A DNA stretch of 64,000 nt from positions 434,001-498,000 of the forward strand of contig NW_026515521.1 in the NCBI RefSeq assembly GCF_014898815.1. Reading direction: 5' to 3'. This DNA comes from Panonychus citri. Its lineage: Eukaryota; Arthropoda; Arachnida; Trombidiformes; Tetranychidae. Below the pieces are notes generated by a model. That model did no database searches, was not told the DNA's origin, and saw only the letters and a list, made by a program, of their open reading frames with translations. Shown here piece after piece: positions 59,251-64,000 of this stretch (position 1 is the first letter of the stretch; every line of letters starts with the position of its first letter). A program made the position numbers and the translations under genes.

Positions 59251-60803
59251 CAATTTATCAAAGATCAAAGAGAAAATATCATTCATTAGATTGTCATATG
59301 ATTGGATTAACAATTAATTTACACTTTTATAATTATTTGTTTACCAACATGTTGATGATGAACCAACTTTCCATTTTTCTCATGATTTAGTAGTTAATTT
59401 TAATTAATTATGGAATCACAACGAAACGAACAGTAATTAACAAACTAACCGTTAATTGGATATTTTTAATTCCGAAGCATAAGCCAAAGTTTAATCTATT
59501 AGTTTCTCAACTAAATCTCTTAATTGTTCATAATTAATTCCGTTTGTCTCTCATTCATCTTCCATTTTAAATCTCATCTCGCCAAAGTATTAACATTAAT
59601 TCTGATTCTGGTCCCTGACTGATTATCAATGAATTCCAGTTAATCTTTTCAATTAACATCTTCATTATTCATGGAAACCAAATCAATGGAATCTAATTCA
59701 AGGAATCATTGATCTTGATCATGAACCGTAATTCTGAATCTCTTCCTGATTTAAATTTTAAAACAATCAACCACACGGACGAATCTTCAACCTTAATTGC
59801 TTCAAATACTAAATCAAAATCCGATTAATCAATGAAAGCAGACGAGTTACGATAAACCCAAAAGTGAAATCAAAGCTCTCTAGTCCATAATAAAAACAAT
59901 TAACCTGTTAATTATTACAATTAATAATTAGTATTATTGTCATCATAATATTGATTCATAATTTCATCAAAATTTTCAAAAATGAATTATTTACCTTGAT
60001 AAATCAATGGAAACCAGTGAGAGACAAAAGCTCACTTTCAGTTATAGTCAAAAACTTTTAATCATAGATATAATATAAGAACAATTAGTTAATTAGTTAA
60101 CTAATCATCTTTCCTCTGTAAATTTATACATAACTAATTGTCCAAAAATCCATCCTGTACTTAAAAAGCAATTGAATTGTATCCTTGGTTTGTTAAATCT
60201 CATTTTTTCTGCTCCCACCATCATCATCATTTAAAGAGCAGAAAAAATTTCCCTTTCAATCAATTAACTAATTAGTTAATGACCCTAATTTTCCTAATTG
60301 TCAAATTGTTGTCACTTTATTCTGAAAAAAAAAATTCAAAAGGATTCAAAATGGAAACTGATTTACAAAAAAAAACCAACTCATTCATTGGGTTATTGTT
60401 TTCAGGTAATAAAAAAACAATTAAAATCCATGACAATTTAAAATTTTGTACAAAAACAACTTGATTACAATTAACTGATCGTGTAAATCATGAAGTTTAC
60501 AAGGTAATTGACTTGTAAGAATTAAAATGAACCCATAAACCAGATTAAAAGGATCAAGTTGACAGATTAACAAGGATTAGTAAATTAAACTGGTTCCATC
60601 AACAGAGCAACAACTAGTTTTCGTAATTAATAAATCAATGGAAGAAATTGAATTTAAATTGTTCACAAACTTCTTAAGGTTGTTGGCTGATTGTCATGAT
60701 TAGAATTGATTGGAATCAGTGATAGTCAAAAGTATTGGAATCAAAATATTGAGAAAAAAAGAAGAGAAAAAATCAACGATGGATGAGAAGGGAAAGAAAA
60801 AGG

Positions 60804-60838
<35 letters not shown>

Positions 60839-61300
60839 GGCCGGTGAAAAGTCTTCCGGTTCCATGAACAACATCAACAACTATTTACCTGTAAAGTGAA
60901 TTAACTATTGGTAGAGATAAACTTTTCTCCATACAAACATATAAACAAACGAATCATCGCCAAACCCGGAATTGCTATTGATCATCATCTTCATCTTCAT
61001 CATCATCCTCATCTTCTTGTTCAACTATTCAAGTGAATGTAAAGAGTAGTTGATTTGATTCATTTAATTGCTAAACAAGAACAACACAAAATAACTGAAT
61101 CACCTCTTTCATTGCGACCTTTTCATCTCTCATAAGTAGTTGAGTTTTTTTTTCTCTCTCTCTCTCTCTCCTTTTCTCCCTCACTCTCTCATTATCTCCA
61201 TCATCATCATCGAATTGATAATCGGTATCAAATACAAATTCATCATTTACCTTTAGGAATCGTTTGTTTATCTTTGGGTGCCTTTTGTTTTCGCGTGAAA
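59251..61300. other. noncoding between Ack and serpin
   Basis: 3' UTR of Ack, then AT-rich sequence. (TC)n runs occur at 60808-60836 and 61150-61172. No gene found on either strand. Confidence 0.5.
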
Positions 61301-62924
61301 ATGAGTGTCCATTTATCGTGTTCATCATCAAATTTGATGATTTTCATGTTAACATTATTTTCTGTTGTTAATTTAATCGGTGCCAATTCTAAATTGATTC
61401 CTGGTAAATCTCGAGAAACAATCAAATTGTCATCGTCCGTTTCTCCATCTTCAACATCGTCATCTTCCCTTTCGGCCGATGAACGGGTTCTCTTGAGTCA
61501 ATCACACATGCAATTCACCTTTGACCTGATGTCGTCCATCGTAATGACCGAAGCTTATAATCCCAATTCAAAGCTATTACAATCAATTGTTTTCTCACCT
61601 TTAAGTATCCAATCAATTCTGATGATGGTTCATCTCGGTGTCAAGGGTCGCACTCGAGCCGAAATCGCTTCCGCCCTTCATTTGGACAATTTCCTCACCT
61701 CCAACGGGATTAATACAGTTAACGGTTCATTCATAAGGACTCATCAAATTTTCGGGGAATCAGTTAATTCACTTCTAGATGACGATGAGATAATTAAATA
61801 CTTTTCTATGGCTAATCAAATTTTCATCAACAAAGATCTAAATGTCAACACTAATTACAAAAAAGCTTTACAACATTATCATGATGCGACTTTACAATCA
61901 ATAGATTTCAATTCCAATGGTGTGGTTGATGTAAGTTCACCATGATAATCAAATCAAATCAATCAATCAAATTAACTTTGACTGCAATTTTGTCACCAAA
62001 TGATTTGGAAACACAACAACGTTGATTATTGAGGAAATCATGTTATTGTTGATTGATTGTTGTGATTGAGTTTTTTTCTCTCTCTTGATTGTTAAACTTT
62101 CTTTTTCTTTTTAATTGCAGAAAATTAATGATTGGGTCACCAAAACAACTAAAGGAGCAATTAAAAAGTTTCTCAGTTCACCAATATCTCCATCAACAGC
62201 TCTCGTTGCATTGAACGCGCTCAGTTTCAGAGGTGATTGGTTATATAAATTTGACGAACAGGAAACTCAGAAAAATTCATTATTCCAATTAACTAATGGA
62301 CAGAATGTGAGAGTCTCCATGATGGTCGGTAAACTACCGATCGCATTTGGGGAAATTAACGATGGCAGATTAAAAGCATCGATCATTGAGCTTCCATACA
62401 AAACTCAACGATTAGGACTGTTCATGGTTCTGCCGTTGGAAGATTCACCGAACGCCCTTTTCAACCTAATGAGGTCACTTAATTCAACGAGTTTCACCCA
62501 ATTAATTGCTTCCATGAAGAAAAGCAAGAAAGGCGATGAGGTTAATGTACGAATTCCCAAGTTCGACATATCGTCCAAGCCCGATTTAACTACGATTCTC
62601 CGTTATTCTCTTGGTCTAAGATCAGTTTTCTCGGGAGGCGAAGCCGATTTCACTTCCATGTTTGATAATTCATCATCTTCTTCTTCCTCTCCATCATCCA
62701 CATCATCATTACCGCCAATATCGTTGAGTCAGTTCACTCATCAAGCCGTCATGTCGATCGATGAAAATGGTTCAATCGCCGGAGCCGCAAGCGCCACTTT
62801 AGTTGAACGGGTTGGACTTTTCAATGGACCTTATTTCGAGGCCGATCGACCTTTCATTTTTTTCCTTACCGATAAACAATCAGGTCTAATTTTGTTTGCT
62901 GGCATTTTCGCCTCACCAAATTAA
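61301..62924 (+). CDS. secreted serpin
   Basis: Two exons, 61301-61930 and 62121-62924 (477 aa), joined in phase 0 across a GT-AG intron. ATG 61301 is chosen because the hydrophobic segment MIFMLTLFSVVNLIGA follows as a signal peptide. Serpin motifs: FSPLSIQSILMMVHLGVKG, KINDWVTKTTKGAIKKFL, ALVALNALSFRGDW and the C-terminal FEADRPFIFFL...GLILFAGIF. The hinge ENGSIAGAASAT has small residues as in inhibitory serpins. Counting from the hinge, P1 falls at the Arg-Val pair of LVERVG, so a trypsin-like target is possible. A Ser-rich insert (about residues 400-416) precedes the hinge. A role in defence or digestion control is inference. Confidence 0.93.
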
Positions 62925-63495
62925 TCAATCATTCATAATCATCATAATTCATCGCCTGACAATTAAATTATCGCCATTCATATTCATGAAATTCATTATC
63001 ATCCCATGAAAATTATATAATATCTGATCTCACCTTTTCTTCATGGTTTCTCCTTGCTGATTAAAAGACAATTTAATTAATCGTCTTAATCCTTGATCAT
63101 AATTTATTCACATTAAATTATCACTTAAACGCTTCATCATGATTGTAATTGAATGAAGCTGGGAAATCTAAATTGTTGTTAAAACTATTAATTATCTAAG
63201 AGAAATATATATTCACGAGATTATCATTTCTATCATCACTAAATCATTGGATTATTGTTAAAAATATGTTATATTTAGATGACAATTAAACAAATTAAAA
63301 TGAAATTTATCTTTAGCTGGAAAAATATATATATTATAACAAAAAATATGATAATCATAATTAACTACAATGTTATTAGGTTATCAAATTAAAGGTTAGA
63401 TTAATATACCTTTGGACTCAATTTGATTAACGGTCCAACTGATCAGTCAAATTAAAGGTTGAGTTGCCTCTTAATATAAAGTTTTATTGTCCCTG
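62925..63495. other. noncoding 3' of the serpin
   Basis: AT-rich, with no gene seen; TATATATA near 63328. A chimeric repeat begins at about 63496. Confidence 0.5.
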
Positions 63496-64000
63496 TTTTA
63501 TTTGGTGAAGTTGTTGCTGTTGAATTTGCTAATGAAGTTGATGAAGATCCAACAATTAGAGTATTGATTGGACTTGATCAATCGCTAATTAAACCATCAC
63601 AAGAAATCAATTTCTTCAATTGATGAATAACTCCTTCTCGACGGAAATTTTCTGACATTTTCCATCTCAGGTTCATCTCCATTTTACCTTTTTCATCATT
63701 TCGAAACTCTAATCGTAAAGATATACGAACGAAAATCAATCAAACGAATTTCGTTAATTGGGTTGGTAATTCTAATGATTATCCAAACAAAGATGGCCAA
63801 TGTAACCAGAAAAAGAACCAGAAAGAATGAAAATAAAAGAACCCAAACAAACCTAGAAAATTATTCTTCCCGAAATCGGGTAGATATTTGGATTTTTTCT
63901 TCCATTGATACTCGATCTTTTTATGACATTACTCTGTAAGAGAGAGAGAAAGAGAGATAAAAGAGTGAGAATGAGTGAGTGAAGAGAAACACACAAAGAA
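63496..64000. repeat. chimeric duplicate of TRIP12 exon and TRIP12 upstream DNA
   Basis: 63496-63648 copies TRIP12 exon sequence at about 45945-46098 with scattered changes. Directly joined, 63652-64000 copies 51335-51683 almost exactly, up to the window edge. Two stretches about 5 kb apart in the source are adjacent here and in the same orientation. Confidence 0.92.

Overview
The window is eukaryotic nuclear DNA: AT-rich, with short GT-AG introns, animal multidomain genes and many simple repeats. Gene content (a divergent ionotropic-receptor-like cluster, Ack-type kinase, TRIP12, Lark/RBM4-like protein, serpin) and mostly short introns suit an arthropod, perhaps a mite or other chelicerate. 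That placement is inference; no species is claimed.

Layout. 0-4 kb: a small Lys/Ala-rich gene with its own TATA-like promoter, beside a broken Ty3/gypsy retrotransposon on the minus strand. 6.5-8.5 kb: a six-exon gene of unknown function (517 aa, all splice phases agree). 8.6-9.1 kb: hairpins and a long foldback. 9.3-12.4 kb: a small CxxC ORF, a frameshifted FLYWCH/MULE transposase gene and an unlabelled relic of the 3' end of a ferlin gene. 13.9-16.6 kb: a Lark/RBM4-like RNA-binding protein. 17.7-18.7 kb: a two-pass membrane protein. 19.4-34.2 kb: gene fragments, two pseudogenes and three intact genes of a short ionotropic-receptor-like family, interleaved with RPLP2 pseudogene and TMEM179 copies. 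35.5-39.7 kb: an ELOVL-like gene with a frame break, then a mosaic block of copied pieces of three genes between ~100 bp direct repeats. 40.1-50.0 kb: TRIP12 HECT ubiquitin ligase. 52.6 kb: a lone BCAT terminal exon. 54.2-59.3 kb: an Ack/TNK2 kinase. 61.3-62.9 kb: a secreted serpin. 63.5-64 kb: a chimeric repeat of TRIP12 and upstream sequence.

The main theme is segmental shuffling. Pieces of RPLP2, TMEM179, ELOVL, Lark and the receptors occur two or more times in different order. Paired copies act as empty sites for each other and expose two small insertions with target-site duplications: 430 bp with a 9 bp TSD, and 57 bp with an 8 bp TSD. The intact RPLP2 lies in the mosaic block while the other copy is broken. 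Several breaks are clustered tiny deletions in otherwise near-identical sequence, so consensus error must be excluded before calling some of these pseudogenes.
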